Positions 41,064-51,073 of a DNA stretch of 64,000 nucleotides are shown here, in pieces. The notes beneath the pieces are model-generated. The model was not told the DNA's origin and did no database searches. It saw only the letters and a list, made by a program, of their open reading frames with translations. Each line of letters starts with the position of its first letter. Position 1 is the first letter of the stretch. A program made the position numbers and the translations under genes. The DNA is from Thalassotalea ponticola. Its GTDB lineage: Bacteria > Pseudomonadota > Gammaproteobacteria > Enterobacterales > Alteromonadaceae. The stretch covers positions 2,480,001 to 2,544,000 of the forward strand of contig NZ_CP166871.1 of assembly GCF_041379045.1 (NCBI RefSeq). Direction: 5' to 3'.

Positions 41064-41669
41064 TTAGCGCTGTGACACCGCCACATTTAAGCGTTCAAAC
41101 AGCGCTTTTTCCTGCTGTAAAAACGCGCGCATAACACGTCCGACATTGGCGTAAAATGAACTTATTTGGTTGTCGATTAACGCCTGACATAAGCCGTCAT
41201 ACCAAGTACCAACAAATTGTTCAAAAAACACTAATTGCTGATGTTGGCTGTCATTGTCAATAAGTATAGCCATAACTTCACAAAGTGCAGAGATATGGTC
41301 TTCAGGCTCTTTGATCTCAGTCTGTCTGGTAAAACCAATAGTGCTTAAGTAGTGACGCAACTTGGCTAAGCTGTGCGACATTAATTTTTGCTCGTTATAC
41401 CACCCCGCGTACAAGTAAATGTCACCGAACGACAGACCGATAAACAAATTAAAGTAAGCATCGTTTAACTGAGTAGGTGACGCCTTGTTCGCTTCTTGCT
41501 TTAACTGTAAAAAGGCCGTTAATAACTGACGATTATCCGCCTGCTGTAGATCTACGTCTAACGAACCCAGTAGCTCGAGTAATTCGGCTTTAGGTGCATC
41601 GCGCAGTAACGCAGCGAGTAATAAATAGACATCACGTCTAAACGAGTCACTCTCTGTTGGTAAGGCCAT
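41064..41669 (-). CDS. TorD-family maturation chaperone
   Basis: About 201 residues from the ATG at 41669 with GGAG 6 nt upstream; the longer frame begins at 41702 without an RBS. All-helical; contains FNLFIGLSFGDIYLYAGWY-type TorD motif and EPEDHISALCEVMAILI, the E-P-x-D-H-x hallmark. TorD-like proteins bind the Tat signal and help cofactor loading of molybdoenzymes, here very likely FdhA. Comparable with FdhT of Shewanella. Confidence 0.9.
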   Translation of the reverse strand: MALPTESDSFRRDVYLLLAALLRDAPKAELLELLGSLDVDLQQADNRQLLTAFLQLKQEANKASPTQLNDAYFNLFIGLSFGDIYLYAGWYNEQKLMSHSLAKLRHYLSTIGFTRQTEIKEPEDHISALCEVMAILIDNDSQHQQLVFFEQFVGTWYDGLCQALIDNQISSFYANVGRVMRAFLQQEKALFERLNVAVSQR

Positions 41670-41728
41670 TTGATTCTCCGTATGAATACGTGTGATTAAC
41701 AATATCTATCGACGTGCGCGTTTAGCCG

Positions 41729-43429
41729 TTACTTGAGTTGCTTACTTGGATTGGCAATCACCTCACTGACCATATCTTTGACTCGACAATCGGCACACAT
41801 TTTAAGGCGTTCACTGTGACCTAAAAATGCGCTGTGCTCGGCTAGTGTCGATAACATGCGCTCGACCATCGACTGGGTGGCAAATGGTTGACCACAAGTA
41901 ATACACAAAAATGGCGCTTCCTGTTTTAGCACCACCGGTTGATTGCGCTGATTCGCATTTAAATTTACCCGACTGTTTAGGCTAATGACGTTTTCGGGAC
42001 ACGCTGCTTGACACAAGCCACACTGGATGCAGTCCCGCTCAACAAAACTGAGTTGAGGAGACGCTTCATCAGCGATTAATGCTCCTGTTGGACAGGAAGC
42101 AACACAGCCCATGCACAAGGTACAATCATCTGCCACGCTAATTGCCCCTTTATCTAAATTATCAGCGAAGAAATGATCAATCTGGGTTATCTCTGTATCA
42201 CTTTGAGTAATAGCCAATACCGACTCAGTTAGATGATCAAGAGCGTGATAGAACAAGGACTGTTTGTGCTCGCTGCTAAAGTCAGCACTGGCAATAGCAG
42301 CAATGTGTTGGTCTTGCCGGTAAAAGCTCGCTAGCTCAGCCAGCTTGTCATCGAGCAACTGGTGCTCAGCTAATACGTTGATAGAAGTTGGTAACTGGAT
42401 GTGAGCCATCAATGCATTAGCCAAGTTGACTTGGTCGTTTAATTGCGCTTTTGCCGTCTCACTTAGCGCCGTTGACTCAATCAACAAAACTCGCTCTGCT
42501 CCCCAAGCCATAAAGGCCAGTAAATGTGGAACCGCAATTATGGGTACCTGCTCTAGCGACAGCGATAAAAAGTGTTCCGGTAAATCGGCTAACAATTTGT
42601 CCTGTTCAAAGCTTGTATCGTGAATCACCAACACAGGTTTATAACGCGTTTGCTGAAAGTACTCCCTTATCACCGCCCGCGTGTTGTAAAGCATTGACTC
42701 TGCAGGAGGCAAATCGTAACGTATTGATTCTGTCGGACACGCACTGACGCATGTGCCACTGCCATGACACAGATACGGATCAATATCGATGTTATTGTCG
42801 ACGACTCGAATTGCATCAGCAGAGCAAACATCGACACATCGCGTACAACCTGATAAATCATTGCGCGAATGAGCACAACTTTTGTGCTCGACCGATACGT
42901 AGCGTGGCTTTTCAAACTCACCGATGTAATCATCAATACTGTCAATAATTTTTTGCAGCGCTTGGTCATCACTTGCCGGATGAAAATAGCCTACAGGTAA
43001 CAGTGGCGCTTGGCAGTAGACACTTTGCCCCAAATCAATAATCAAATCAAAATGGGGTTTTTGTATGCTGCCTTCGGCCAAATTGAACAGCGAACCTTGT
43101 TGCTCGACCAACACGTTAAACTGTCCTAAAAAACCACTGATTGAATGCAATTTTGCATAATATACCGTTTGCGACTGACTTTGCTGCATAACGTGTTCTA
43201 AGTACGCTTGTTGGTTACGGCTTATCGGCTCGGTAGCCAATAGGGTAACCCTTTTCCTGCTGTCAAACTGACCGCTGGCCAAACGGATCAGATCTTCTGG
43301 ACCAATAATAAGAATAGTACCAGTCGTTTGATAGGATACCGTTACTGGAATTAAGTTGTGATACGGTGGGTGTTTTCGGTAAAGTTGCTGACGAATCTTT
43401 CGGTAATCGCTGTTCATGCGCATGTCCAT
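41729..43429 (-). CDS. Multi-cluster 4Fe-4S protein of the formate dehydrogenase locus
   Basis: 566 residues; which of three close methionines starts it (43429, 43423, 43417) is unclear. It has two dicluster ferredoxin regions: CTRCVDVC with CHGSGTCVSACP (about 195-235), and CTLCMGCVASCP with CIQCGLCQAACP (about 440-485). A C-terminal zinc-finger-like pair FLCITCGQPF / KMCADCRVKD follows. The part between (about 250-430) resembles no domain I can name but is typical of proteins from fdh loci with DUF3305/DUF3306. Probable role in electron flow or metallocentre maturation in the cytoplasm; no signal peptide. Confidence 0.85.
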   Translation of the reverse strand: MDMRMNSDYRKIRQQLYRKHPPYHNLIPVTVSYQTTGTILIIGPEDLIRLASGQFDSRKRVTLLATEPISRNQQAYLEHVMQQSQSQTVYYAKLHSISGFLGQFNVLVEQQGSLFNLAEGSIQKPHFDLIIDLGQSVYCQAPLLPVGYFHPASDDQALQKIIDSIDDYIGEFEKPRYVSVEHKSCAHSRNDLSGCTRCVDVCSADAIRVVDNNIDIDPYLCHGSGTCVSACPTESIRYDLPPAESMLYNTRAVIREYFQQTRYKPVLVIHDTSFEQDKLLADLPEHFLSLSLEQVPIIAVPHLLAFMAWGAERVLLIESTALSETAKAQLNDQVNLANALMAHIQLPTSINVLAEHQLLDDKLAELASFYRQDQHIAAIASADFSSEHKQSLFYHALDHLTESVLAITQSDTEITQIDHFFADNLDKGAISVADDCTLCMGCVASCPTGALIADEASPQLSFVERDCIQCGLCQAACPENVISLNSRVNLNANQRNQPVVLKQEAPFLCITCGQPFATQSMVERMLSTLAEHSAFLGHSERLKMCADCRVKDMVSEVIANPSKQLK

Positions 43430-43618
43430 GTATTATCGATATCAACACAGCCCTAGCTAACTGTGATTACTTTATTCTAAGCTATTGAAATTTAAGTATA
43501 GGCACGCTTGTAGTAATTCTCTACAATACATGTGGCGCTAGTTGTAAAGGCAATAATCATCAATCTGAAATAGGGCTTAGCGCGGTGGGGTAAACACACT
43601 CCTCCATCATCAAAGCCA

Positions 43619-44350
43619 TTACCGCTGGGCTTTATCACGCCCGAGCTCAACGTCTGGGTTTTGCTCACTATCGAGGTGTTGTTCGACGGTACTGCGGTCT
43701 GTGTTCTCTATCGGCTTTGCATCGGTTGTTAGATCACCTGCTTCGCCATCGTCAATATCAGCTGTACATCTCGCGCTCTCGTCTTCCTCTAAGTGTTGAT
43801 CATCTTTTACTAAGTGACGGTAGACTTGCTTTATTAGCTGTTGCTTTTCTGAGTCTAACAACCTAGGTTGATTAGAAAAGTCTTGATCGCATTGTTCTAG
43901 ACCATCCAACACCTGATAATGAGGTTGCTTCCACAACATTTGCAGGGCAGATGTTTGACTTTTTTGATCAACATCATCCGCTAAAAAACGCGCAAAACTG
44001 CCACCAATCTCGATCTCATTAGGGTCGGGCAAAGGGTCGCTGCTCACGATATTAGGCGAGTTTTTTTGGGCAGATTTTTGCTGGGCTAGTGTTGGTTTAT
44101 CGCCTGGTTGACTATCACCACCTACTCTTGGGGCTGAGTTTAGAGACGACGTTTTCTTATCTATCACCGCGCTGTCGCTGTGTTCAATATTTACAACGGT
44201 GGTTTGATTGCAGCTCTGGCGTAGATCATCGCCGCGGTGAGTCGCTGTTGCCCGAGAGTCTATTTGCTGCGGTTCATCTGTTGTATCTCGCACAGGATTT
44301 TTCGCCAAGTAGGCGAGCCAACGACGGTATACGCGAGTAAAAATCATCAT
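43619..44350 (-). CDS. DUF3306 domain protein
   Basis: 243 residues. N-terminal FTRVYRRWLAYLAKN, low-complexity middle, then the conserved part around GGSFARFLADDVDQ and LWKQPHYQVLDGLEQCDQDF, which fits DUF3306. The C-terminal third is an acidic, disordered tail. Proteins of this family accompany formate dehydrogenase genes but have no assigned function. Located between the Fe-S protein and DUF3305 genes. Confidence 0.8.
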   Translation of the reverse strand: MMIFTRVYRRWLAYLAKNPVRDTTDEPQQIDSRATATHRGDDLRQSCNQTTVVNIEHSDSAVIDKKTSSLNSAPRVGGDSQPGDKPTLAQQKSAQKNSPNIVSSDPLPDPNEIEIGGSFARFLADDVDQKSQTSALQMLWKQPHYQVLDGLEQCDQDFSNQPRLLDSEKQQLIKQVYRHLVKDDQHLEEDESARCTADIDDGEAGDLTTDAKPIENTDRSTVEQHLDSEQNPDVELGRDKAQR

Positions 44351-44506
44351 TTTCTGCTATCACTTCTATTGCTAGTAGGGCGAGAGAGTTACGAGCAATG
44401 TCTTGGCATCTCGCCATGTGCTAATCGCAAACGATATAGCCATCTCGACAATTATAGTCATCGCTAAAACGATTCCTTTGTTGCTGAATGAGCGCTCATT
44501 GTGCAC

Positions 44507-44947
44507 TTACTTGCGTTGTTCCTTTTTTCTATCCACGTGTTTGCGTCGATGAGCGCAAATAGCAACCTCGCCGTGAACACTAATAAAACGCTCTATCCAA
44601 CACGCAATAGCGGTTGGCATATCAATTGAAATAACCGGTGTATCGGACTCTAAGCAGGCAGTGGCGATACTTTGCTCGGCAGTGACCGACGTGGGAAGCC
44701 AACGCCCATCGTCGAGTTGATCACAAATAATAAACAATTTCGGGTTGTCGAGATCGAGGTTCAAGCGATAACTGGCCCGCTCATCTAAGAACAGCTCAAG
44801 AAACACCAAATGGGCATCTTTGGGCCTCGGCTGTGTCGCACTGAGAAACTGAGTCACTGCCCACTGCTCACTTGACCACCCGTCAAATTGCTTGGTGTGT
44901 TTCTCTATAGATACATACAATGGCCAAAGATATTGATTTCGCTGCAT
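44507..44947 (-). CDS. DUF3305 domain protein
   Basis: 146 residues. Contains FLELFLDERASYRLNLDLDNPKLFI-type strand pattern typical of DUF3305, and a conserved AICAHRRKHVDRKK C-terminus. It regularly pairs with DUF3306 in formate dehydrogenase loci. First gene of the minus-strand series, 156 bp ahead of the DUF3306 gene, so probably the head of the fdh transcript. No membrane segment. Function unknown. Confidence 0.82.
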   Translation of the reverse strand: MQRNQYLWPLYVSIEKHTKQFDGWSSEQWAVTQFLSATQPRPKDAHLVFLELFLDERASYRLNLDLDNPKLFIICDQLDDGRWLPTSVTAEQSIATACLESDTPVISIDMPTAIACWIERFISVHGEVAICAHRRKHVDRKKEQRK

Positions 44948-45232
44948 GATTTTTCCACTTTAGCATACGTGAACCGATCAATAAGATAAAAAACGCGTCG
45001 AGGCGATGTTAGCGACACAGATAGCGATGATAAACTCACTCAGCCATCGAGTATTGATAATAAAGCGCCGATACCATCAGTATAGTCAAGGCACGGCGTA
45101 TCTCAGATAAAATAGCGTTTGACTGGTAAAACTTACTATTAACGATTAATTTATCAACAAAAGCAGTACAATATGGCAACATTCATTTTCTCTGCTATAG
45201 TGAAAAGACCAATAATAACAAAGATATAAAAA

Positions 45233-45787
45233 ATGAAAGCGATTCGTGGTATGACGTTAATTGAATTGATGGTTGTCGTGTCAATTATTGCTATTTTAGC
45301 TTCAGTTGGGGTGCCAAATTTACGCGATTTTATCGTTAAAACGCGTGTTGATAATGAGGTGTCTCACCTACATCGACTGTTACTTACGGCGAGAAATGCC
45401 GCTATTTCGGCTAATCAGAATGTCGTTATTTGCCCTCTGACCGGTTCAGGTGTGTGTTCGGGCAATTGGGCTGGTGAAATTACCGTGTTTACCGATAATG
45501 ACGGTACGCAAACATACTCGCCAGAATATGACGACATCATTAGTATCAAGAACCCAATCGACAGCAAAGATACACTGGCATTTTCTGCTGATAGTATTTT
45601 ATTTGCATCAAATGGCAGCCGTATAGATAATCAATCACGGGTATTTGCTTATTGCCCATCCGATGGCAGTAAATACAATCGCGGTGTTGTTACCTCGTTT
45701 TCAGGCTCGGTATACCAAACCACGGATATTGATGGCGATGGTATTGATGAAGACAGAAATGGCAATGAAGTGAGTTGTGGAGGATAA
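45233..45787 (+). CDS. fimT: GspH/FimT-type pseudopilin
   Basis: 184 residues. Type III signal sequence of prepilins: short leader MKAIRG, then [22 protein letters not shown] with Glu at +5 of the mature protein; the residue after the cleaved Gly is Met rather than the usual Phe. The rest is a GspH-type beta domain with two cysteines near CPLTGSGVCSG and one near each of the ends (CPSDGS, VSCGG). Minor pilin priming the pilus tip. Transcribed away from the fdh cluster and opposite to the other pilin genes. Confidence 0.9.
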   Translation: MKAIRGMTLIELMVVVSIIAILASVGVPNLRDFIVKTRVDNEVSHLHRLLLTARNAAISANQNVVICPLTGSGVCSGNWAGEITVFTDNDGTQTYSPEYDDIISIKNPIDSKDTLAFSADSILFASNGSRIDNQSRVFAYCPSDGSKYNRGVVTSFSGSVYQTTDIDGDGIDEDRNGNEVSCGG

Positions 45788-46116
45788 CGGTTAACGCCTT
45801 GTCAGCTTACGTCAACTCGACCACATTGCCCAGTCGGTGCAAAACAACACTGAGCCCTTTAGTGTTGTCGATAGGCAAAGCTAACCGCTACCAGCGGCCT
45901 TTATGTGCTTTTCCAAAATGATCATTTCCAGTACGCATTTAATCGTGCATACTTTTGTGTGCCATCAATGCGCAGAGTTATTGCGTATTGCCATCGATAT
46001 CTAGCGTTGAGTCAACGCTGCAATTCAACTAATGTCGCTAACAAGGTATTTTAACACCGGCATAGCGGGTTTATCGCCAGTCGCAAACAGCGAATTAAGG
46101 TCATATTCATTTAGCT
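45788..46116. other. Intergenic region downstream of fimT
   Basis: About 330 bp with no gene. A hairpin CAACACT / AGTGTTG near 45848-45870, about 60 bp after the fimT stop, may serve as a terminator but lacks a T-run. No repeat or RNA is recognised. Confidence 0.4.
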
Positions 46117-46263
46117 ATGACGACCTTTGACGCAAACAGTGACAATAAATGGATTAGCAAAGGAAGGTTTGTCATTGATGACGATGTAAATAAGCGAGGT
46201 TGTAGATTATGTTACCTTACACAAAACGGTGCCCTCATCCACCTTACAAGGCATGATGTTTGA
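46117..46263 (+). pseudogene. Possible fragment of a winged-helix (CadC/ToxR-type) regulator
   Basis: A 48-codon frame starting at ATG 46117 and ending at TGA 46261-46263. Its sequence (WISKGRFVIDDDVNKR, CYLTQNGALIHLT) looks like the first beta sheet of an OmpR/CadC-type winged-helix domain, after which the frame stops. There is no close RBS. Either a decayed gene start or a chance resemblance; the helix-turn-helix part is missing. Confidence 0.25.
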
Positions 46264-46301
46264 ACGGTTAAAGCTGGTGTTACTGCGCTGTTACGCCAGC
46301 C

Positions 46302-46640
46302 TTAACGGCCTGTCTTCGCATCGAGTTCGCGACTTAACCGCGCCGAAAAGGGCTCTTCAAGAGGCACGCATTCAACCACGTCTTGTACATGAGTGCGCTC
46401 GTACGCTCGTTTGGTTGGTACGCCCTTGTTTTGCAATCTACTCGGTAAACTTTTCACTTCCTTTTTAGGAAGTGCGGCAAAATACAAGCGCTCGCTGTTA
46501 TCCGCCAAGACAACATGACATTTCATTTCAACCCGAGGGTTCGAGGCACTGTATTGTGGCGCTGTATTGACTTGCTTGGCCAGTGCGCCACTTGCCGTAA
46601 ACAAAGACAGTAAACTCATTGAAAGCAAAGTTATTTTCAT
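46302..46640 (-). CDS. TapY2-like type IV pilus-associated periplasmic protein
   Basis: About 112 residues from the ATG at 46640 (MKITLLSMSLL...); the frame extends to 46658 without an RBS. Signal peptide ending ASGALA. The small mature domain has two conserved cysteines (MKCHVVLADNS and VVECVPLEEPFSARL). The pattern and its place right after the pilE-type gene fit TapY2, known from Shewanella and Alteromonas pilus loci; its function is not well defined. Overlaps the end of the pilin gene's region by only a few bases. Confidence 0.7.
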   Translation of the reverse strand: MKITLLSMSLLSLFTASGALAKQVNTAPQYSASNPRVEMKCHVVLADNSERLYFAALPKKEVKSLPSRLQNKGVPTKRAYERTHVQDVVECVPLEEPFSARLSRELDAKTGR

Positions 46641-46642
46641 GA

Positions 46643-47044
46643 TTAATTCTCCCAACATTGTGGCGAACTTGCCAAACGCTTGCCGGTATCAGTTATCGCT
46701 AATGATTGACACTGTGTATCTCGACTTTGTTGGCTGCCGAGTGGCACAGCGGTTAAGGTAAAGCCACCATTAGCCACAGTAGCATCAATCTGATACAAAT
46801 TATTTTCAGTGACATAAGAGTCCGCTGATAATCCCAGTGAGCTCAACGACGCTGTATATTTCCTGTGATCGACATAGTACTGCTCCTGTAAGTTAGCGAT
46901 GCGGATTAATTCCCGATGTGCCTCCGTGCGGTTTGTTCGCGTCACATATTCTGAATAGCTCGGCAGGGCAATCGACGCTAAAATACCGACAATTGCCACG
47001 ACTACCATGAGTTCAATTAATGTAAAACCGCCCTTATGGCCCAT
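46643..47044 (-). CDS. pilE: Type IV pilin PilE-like
   Basis: About 133 residues. Prepilin leader MGHKGG, then [24 protein letters not shown] with Phe+1 and Glu+5. The C-terminal part has two cysteines (TQCQSL and PQCWEN) that should form the D-region disulfide. The ATG at 47044 has GGAG 7 nt upstream; a GTG at 47050 overlaps the pilY1 stop and is less likely. Minor pilin of the pilVWXY1E series. Confidence 0.92.
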   Translation of the reverse strand: MGHKGGFTLIELMVVVAIVGILASIALPSYSEYVTRTNRTEAHRELIRIANLQEQYYVDHRKYTASLSSLGLSADSYVTENNLYQIDATVANGGFTLTAVPLGSQQSRDTQCQSLAITDTGKRLASSPQCWEN

Positions 47045-47046
47045 TA

Positions 47047-50000
47047 TCACTCTCCAACATATAGGTAGGTACGCATTGTTTTCAACGAAATACCCTGGGT
47101 TTGATCACAGTTTTTGGCGTTACACAAGGTAATGGTTCCCTCGCCATCGCCTGAGCCGACGCCAACAAAGCGAATTTTACTCACTGTTTGATTGGTGTCG
47201 GTAACCGGTGGAATAATAACCGTTGGCGTATCTGGAATACTGCTACCAACATAAAGTTGACGCCAGTTGTACACGGTTTCGCCGGTTTCTAAGTCTACAG
47301 CGTATAAATAACCGTTTCCGGTTTCAAGTTGACATTGCATGATCTCGCCATCGGCAGCAGACGAATCTTCTGCTGGAACAAACGAGTTAAAATAGGCAAC
47401 ACCAGACACGGCAATTGCCGCCGATAAGCTTTTCTCACCACTTTCCTCAAGGTCTATGTACCAACCGTTTTTACTGGAAACGGCCAGATCAAGTGCGTCT
47501 AAATTACTGGTATCGGCGTATGGGTTATCGCTGTAATCGTATAAATCATCAATCGTCACTATCGGTGGCGCATTAACCCCACTCATTGATTGAGTAAACA
47601 AATTGTGATCCTTGATCATAAACAGCTTGTTATCGGTGTCGTCATTTACCGGATCAGCCCGATCCCCACTGCCAACTAGCAACACGTCATAGGGTTTTTC
47701 CTTTCGGGTGATGACGGTGTTACCATCAATGGTGGTTTGTTCGGTCAGAGTCAATAAACTGCGAGCCACTGACGGCTCAGCGAAGAAACGCCGATCGTTA
47801 CTGTCGGAGTCACCTCCGAGTGCGGCAATTTTATTGACCGTCCACGGCGTCTCTGAATCATTGGGTTGATCGCCCGGCATATCAACTCGCCATAGATTTG
47901 CGCCAGTATCTGCCGCGTAAAGGCGATCAATAAAACCGTCGTTGTCACTATCCATAATGGCAATGGACGCTGGAATACTGTCGGTTGCACCAGTAAAGGT
48001 CGTGTGCTGACCCACGCTATTCACATTTGGCGTCGCACTCCATAACAAGGAGCCAGATTCGGCATCGAGCATATAAATTGCCCGTCCTTTACTGTCATTG
48101 CTACCTGGGCCTTCACTGTCTTTGTTTGTATCGTAACCACCACCGATAAACAACACGGGTTTACGCGTACCATCGGCGGCCAAGTTGATACGAGAGTACC
48201 CCGTTCTCGGCTGTGACCACGATTGCGCAAGCTCGTTAAACCCCGAGGTTTGATTATTAATATGCCACATTAATTTAGGCATATCAGGGTCAGAGACATC
48301 CAAGGCGTAATAGTCCGAACCACCGCGACGAGAACCGATAAACACCCAGACTTTATCGCCGTCTGACGCGGTTATCGTGCCATCGCCATTTTTGTCGTAA
48401 ATGTATGACGTGGCGCTGCCGTCAATGCCGTACACCTTATCGTCTAATGAGCTATTGGTCATCAATCGGCTCACATTACCAAAGTATTCTTTTGGTAAAA
48501 TCGCCCACGTTTCATCAACGGTTAAACCGCTGTCCTGGAACATGTGGATGGCGCCTGAATTGGTACCGACAATGATGCGGATGTCTTGGTTGGTGGCAGA
48601 GCCCCCATAGTTAATAACTAACGGCTTTGAGTGCAATGGGTCGCCCATCACGCTATCGCGATATTCACTGGTGATATCATCGTCGTCCTCGTCGAGTACA
48701 TCTAATCCCTTGTGCCAATCGAGCGTACCTTGCAGCGACGCAGGGTCGATATTCATAAAGCTGGCAAGGGTTGCTTGATCGCCAAAGCTCGATGTTGCAG
48801 TGCCCAGTGTTAACTCGACTAAACTATCAGCCGGACCGACGTTACTGAGTACTTTACGCGAGGTTTTGCTGCGCATCATGTCTGCCACGCCACCTTGGTT
48901 CACATTCGGGCCATCGGGCTCGGTTGATGTTGACCAATAGGTTTTTGCCATTGGCCGAATGTTACCTGAGGTATCTATCGCATTGGCACCGTCGCGATCG
49001 ACTTGTCGGTCGTCAACAATTTTTAACTTTTTAATATTGCCAGACCAGCGCGCACCGCGTTCGGGTAAAAACATCGCATAATAAACCGAGTCGAGTGTTT
49101 CGGTGCGGTCAAAGTTGTTTGATGAAATCGACGGCGAGGTAAAACTGGTATTCATTTGCAAAATATCGAGTAGCGCCGACTGTAATGAGGCAAGCAATTT
49201 ATCTGCGCTTTCTGCGGCGAAGTACTTACCACCGCCGGCCTCAGCGGTTAGGGTGAGTAACTTACCTGCTTTGTCAACGGCGTCTTGACCATAACCAACG
49301 GTGTACGTGGTGGCAATTTGCTTCCCTGGCAAGGTGGCGTTGATATCGTTGTTGCGCATCCAGTAGGCGAGCGATGGCATCATGTTGTTAGTGCCACCGT
49401 CGTTGATATATTTGTAACCGTCTAACACTTTCACTAGATTATCAGCATCTTTGTCGCGAGTTGGCGCCCCATCGGTGACTAAAATGACAAACACTTCATT
49501 GGCACAATCGCGATAAGGGGGGTTGTATTTAGAATTGTCAACCACAGTTGAATCTAATTTAGGTGAGCGTTCCGGCTCTAACATGCCAAAGGTGACCGGC
49601 TTGCCACCTAAGTACATCGCCGCTTCATACAAGGTTTCACACAGCGGCGTCCATCCATCGGCGACAATTTCGTTGTTAATCATACTAATTAAACTGTCGC
49701 GATTGGCGTTGGTCATATCGTCGATACCAAATACCACTCGCCCACCATCGGAAATGCCATTGGTGTCATTCTTGTTGAAGGTCATTAAGCCAAAGTCTAC
49801 CGATGGCGCCGACGATATCAGTTTAGTCGACACTTCTTTGGCTATCTCTAAGCGCGACTTAGGTACGGTCTCGCCAAGCGCTAACCAACGTACATAATTG
49901 CGTGAGTACAAGGTAACACTGTTGGTAAATCGCACAGGATTCTCGACATCTTTTTCACTTGTGTAAGGAACCGGTGCACTTTGATCTTCTAATAGCGCCG

Positions 50001-50541
50001 GACTCGCACTGGGGTAACCTTGTACACCAACGGCTGGGGCGTTGTTGGGATTTGAATAGATCAGGTCATCCTGACAATCTATGATAGCCGAGTTTAAGTC
50101 GACGTTATTTTTAATACCAAGCCAGATTCCGTTGCGGCTAAACGTGTCTTCAGTACCTGGTGGTCGGTAATATGACACACTACCTAAATAGATGCCTTGA
50201 CTGTCCAAAATGGTTTGCCCGTGAGCACAGCTGTTGTTATTTTTGAGAAATTTGCGCGTATCATTAATACTTGGATCGGCGCCGCCTTGGCGAGAAAAGT
50301 AAATATGCTCTTCAGCCGGCTCATTCGCTAGCGGTGGGTAGACCACATTGGGATCATAAGGTGGCTTAGCCACCAACTCTTCAGTTTGCATACTGCCAGA
50401 CGTGTCAAAAATCAACAGCACTTGCGGCTTTTGCGCTTGTCGATGTGTGTTGTCACCAACATACAGCTCGATATCTTCTGCCTGTATCGCAGATATAGGC
50501 AGCAAGAACACCATAGATATAAATGAGATCATTCGTTTCAT
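47047..50541 (-). CDS. pilY1: PilY1 type IV pilus tip adhesin
   Basis: 1164 residues. Signal peptide (about 1-21). An N-terminal von Willebrand A-like region begins [10 protein letters not shown] with the MIDAS residues D46, S48, S50. The C-terminal beta-propeller (about 600-1100) carries a calcium loop DSDNDGFID (about 862-870) and another candidate DKNGDGTIT. PilY1 promotes pilus extension, surface sensing and adhesion, its Ca2+ site controlling pilus retraction in Pseudomonas. It lies between pilX (1 bp gap) and pilE, and overlaps the pilE start. Confidence 0.95.
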   Translation of the reverse strand: MKRMISFISMVFLLPISAIQAEDIELYVGDNTHRQAQKPQVLLIFDTSGSMQTEELVAKPPYDPNVVYPPLANEPAEEHIYFSRQGGADPSINDTRKFLKNNNSCAHGQTILDSQGIYLGSVSYYRPPGTEDTFSRNGIWLGIKNNVDLNSAIIDCQDDLIYSNPNNAPAVGVQGYPSASPALLEDQSAPVPYTSEKDVENPVRFTNSVTLYSRNYVRWLALGETVPKSRLEIAKEVSTKLISSAPSVDFGLMTFNKNDTNGISDGGRVVFGIDDMTNANRDSLISMINNEIVADGWTPLCETLYEAAMYLGGKPVTFGMLEPERSPKLDSTVVDNSKYNPPYRDCANEVFVILVTDGAPTRDKDADNLVKVLDGYKYINDGGTNNMMPSLAYWMRNNDINATLPGKQIATTYTVGYGQDAVDKAGKLLTLTAEAGGGKYFAAESADKLLASLQSALLDILQMNTSFTSPSISSNNFDRTETLDSVYYAMFLPERGARWSGNIKKLKIVDDRQVDRDGANAIDTSGNIRPMAKTYWSTSTEPDGPNVNQGGVADMMRSKTSRKVLSNVGPADSLVELTLGTATSSFGDQATLASFMNIDPASLQGTLDWHKGLDVLDEDDDDITSEYRDSVMGDPLHSKPLVINYGGSATNQDIRIIVGTNSGAIHMFQDSGLTVDETWAILPKEYFGNVSRLMTNSSLDDKVYGIDGSATSYIYDKNGDGTITASDGDKVWVFIGSRRGGSDYYALDVSDPDMPKLMWHINNQTSGFNELAQSWSQPRTGYSRINLAADGTRKPVLFIGGGYDTNKDSEGPGSNDSKGRAIYMLDAESGSLLWSATPNVNSVGQHTTFTGATDSIPASIAIMDSDNDGFIDRLYAADTGANLWRVDMPGDQPNDSETPWTVNKIAALGGDSDSNDRRFFAEPSVARSLLTLTEQTTIDGNTVITRKEKPYDVLLVGSGDRADPVNDDTDNKLFMIKDHNLFTQSMSGVNAPPIVTIDDLYDYSDNPYADTSNLDALDLAVSSKNGWYIDLEESGEKSLSAAIAVSGVAYFNSFVPAEDSSAADGEIMQCQLETGNGYLYAVDLETGETVYNWRQLYVGSSIPDTPTVIIPPVTDTNQTVSKIRFVGVGSGDGEGTITLCNAKNCDQTQGISLKTMRTYLYVGE

Positions 50542-50542
50542 G

Positions 50543-51073
50543 CTAGTTCCCCAAATTTAATAACTGTTGCGCAATACCCGAAGTGACTTCCACCTTGTGA
50601 TATTTGGCCTGTTCAAGTTGTTCAGTACTCGGCGTATCTTCTTCTACTCGTCGACCATAGGCTTTTAGCGCTTTGACGCTGAGCAAATTGCATTTAAATA
50701 CTTGAATTGACGATGCCGCTTGTGAATACGGGCAGTCAAATTCAATTTCATCGTCAGTAGTTCGATGAATGCTGGCTTTGACATATTCGCCATCTACAAC
50801 CACATCAATACCATTTTCTTTGTCATATTTACCCAACTGATAGGTAAAACCGTTTTGACCATCAGCATTCATGTAATTGATTTGCTGATAGATCACCTCA
50901 TCGTTAGCGCCAATCGCTTCTTGCGTCGCAATCACTTTTTCTTGACTGGCGCCCGACATTTTCATGTCCATCGTCGAATTGAGTAACATCAACGAGGCAA
51001 CCGACGTCAAGGCGATTAACAATACGATTGCCACCAGTAATACTACGCCCTGCTGTTTGTGTTTGGTTACCAT
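50543..51073 (-). CDS. pilX: PilX minor pilin-assembly protein
   Basis: 176 residues. N-terminal MVTKHKQQGVVLLVAIVLLI: a pilin-like leader ending in Gly and a hydrophobic helix, without the canonical Glu+5, as is usual for PilX. A PilX_N-type segment ASLMLLNSTMDMKMSG follows. Overlaps the pilW end by 7 bp, so translation is coupled. Confidence 0.9.
   Translation of the reverse strand: MVTKHKQQGVVLLVAIVLLIALTSVASLMLLNSTMDMKMSGASQEKVIATQEAIGANDEVIYQQINYMNADGQNGFTYQLGKYDKENGIDVVVDGEYVKASIHRTTDDEIEFDCPYSQAASSIQVFKCNLLSVKALKAYGRRVEEDTPSTEQLEQAKYHKVEVTSGIAQQLLNLGN

Noticed and set aside
46263..46310. attC-like imperfect hairpin (GTTAAAGCTGG ... CCAGCCTTAAC)
   Set aside because: The GTT and AAC core sites are in the wrong order for an integron attC, and no integrase or cassette array is visible; more likely a terminator-like hairpin after the TapY2-like gene.
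46229..46468. 79-codon frame antisense to the TapY2-like gene
   Set aside because: The minus-strand gene has a signal peptide, conserved cysteines and operon context; this frame has none.
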